The notes under the pieces: model-generated
What the model saw: only the letters and a program-made list of their open reading frames with translations
What the model was told of the DNA's origin: nothing
Database searches by the model: none
Assembly (NCBI GenBank): GCA_903929885.1
Contig: CAIYWI010000118.1
Location: 1 to 64,000, forward strand
Origin: an uncultured Phycisphaerales bacterium
Lineage (GTDB): Bacteria; Planctomycetota; Phycisphaerae; Phycisphaerales; UBA1924
Reading direction: 5' to 3'
DNA length: 64,000 nucleotides
Shown here: positions 63,365 to 64,000 of the stretch, piece after piece
Layout: each line of letters opens with the position of its first letter
How positions within the stretch are numbered: position 1 is the first letter of the stretch
Made by a program: the position numbers and the translations under genes

Positions 63365-64000
63365 GGGTTCATGCTCCACTGAATGACCGACACGGGCGTG
63401 CCCCTGGCTCCCGATTGCCAGACGAGCACGCCATTGAACTTTCCCGCCTCGACCGCGACGCGCGTCGCGGGTCCGCCGCCGGGTTGCACCGTCAGTGCGC
63501 CGTCCGCCGGCGTCGCCACCCTCGCCGCCACGATCCGCCGGGGCAACGCACGCCACGAGCGAAGATCCGCCGCGGTGGTCACGGCCTGGTAGATGATGCC
63601 GCCCACGCGAATCGCGAGATTGGCCCAGTCGTTCCCGCGGCTGTCGCGTCCGCGGGAGATGTTCGACGCCCCGTACGTCGCCGCGGCCTTCACAGCGCTG
63701 CTCACCAGCTCTTCGGTGATGATCGCCGGCAACTGCTCCTTGAACTCGGCCTTGACCGACTGCTCCACGTCCATCAGCAGCGACGCGGGCTGCGTCGCGC
63801 CGCCGGCGATCACGACGTAGTCCGTCTCGTTGCCCTCGGTGTACGCCAGCTTGGGGAACGCCGCGCTCACGTAGTTGACCTCGCCGAACGGGATGGGCAC
63901 GTCGATGCGGATCTCCTCGCGGTGCGGGGCAAGGCCGGTCATCACGAAGACCCACGTCGTCGGCTCGATCCTTCCGCGATCGATCTGCTCGATGTCTTGC
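63361..64000 (-). CDS. COG3014-like protein, 5' end outside the window
   Basis: The frame is open from the right edge of the window to 63361, so the gene is truncated and at least 212 residues lie here. The visible part contains WVFVMTGLAPHREEIRIDVP, then IPFGEVNYVSAAFPKLAY and, further on, LPAIITEELVSSAVKAAATYG, which resembles COG3014, a family found beside ycfL and lpoB in proteobacteria. The protein is probably exported and acts in the envelope. An internal GTG/ATG at 63945 is unlikely to be the start because the protein-like sequence continues upstream. Confidence 0.7.
   Translation of the reverse strand, partial: QDIEQIDRGRIEPTTWVFVMTGLAPHREEIRIDVPIPFGEVNYVSAAFPKLAYTEGNETDYVVIAGGATQPASLLMDVEQSVKAEFKEQLPAIITEELVSSAVKAAATYGASNISRGRDSRGNDWANLAIRVGGIIYQAVTTAADLRSWRALPRRIVAARVATPADGALTVQPGGGPATRVAVEAGKFNGVLVWQSGARGTPVSVIQWSMNP

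Overview
The window is a chromosomal segment of a high-GC bacterium, most likely a member of the Planctomycetota of the Phycisphaerae type. The signs are secreted proteins that end in dockerin-like repeats of the form D-x-N-x-D-G-G-x-D-G-x-D, a planctomycetal N-terminal LEPR-like motif (SLEARALM), a PEP-CTERM-like sorting tail, a stand-alone DNA topoisomerase VI B subunit, a Ser/Thr kinase fused to WD40 repeats, and a fused PurS-PurL. No rRNA, tRNA or CRISPR array was found.

Layout. 0-7 kb: a minus-strand envelope operon (two proteins of unknown function, an NfeD-type membrane protease, a TlpA-like thioredoxin, a secreted protein), then a HAF/dockerin secreted protein and a GNAT acetyltransferase. 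7-16 kb: PEP-CTERM protein, TetR regulator, M3 oligoendopeptidase, serpin-like secreted protein, PDZ protein, MoxR ATPase and a lipoprotein. 16-25 kb: topoisomerase VI B, pyruvate phosphate dikinase, a lone ATP synthase gamma subunit, a methyltransferase and an M14 carboxypeptidase. 25-39.5 kb: an accessory island. Its plus-strand operon holds six small uncharacterised genes, an SbcD/SbcC-like nuclease-ATPase pair and a PARG-like ADP-ribose glycohydrolase. Minus-strand membrane genes, a HEPN-domain protein with a lipoprotein, and an Fe-S PD-(D/E)XK nuclease follow. 39.5-50.5 kb: a large secreted planctomycetal protein, then a minus-strand phage-head-like cassette (portal, coiled-coil protein, HK97-type major capsid protein, three small proteins) split by a 1,317-residue kinase-WD40 gene. 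50.6-55.5 kb: plus-strand response regulator, a cluster of DnaA boxes, dnaN, ruvC, pterin dehydratase, lpxC and an MlaD-type protein. 55.5-64 kb: a RAYT-like transposase between inverted palindromic repeats, purS-purL, a nucleotidyltransferase/winged-helix pair with a palindromic operator, DinB, and an lpoB-ycfL-COG3014 envelope operon that runs off the right edge.

Two families of dispersed intergenic repeats run through the window. Family A is a REP-like hairpin preceded by GTAG or GGAG, and it also flanks the RAYT-like gene. Family B is an element of about 80 bases with compensatory changes in its stem; four copies lie within 8 bases of a stop codon. Many operon-first genes have a TANNNT box 5-10 bases before the start codon, which suggests widespread leaderless or near-leaderless transcription.

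The strongest candidates for something undescribed are the small-gene/SbcCD/PARG operon at 26.4-34.6 kb, the family B structured element, and the tail-less capsid cassette beside a putative origin.
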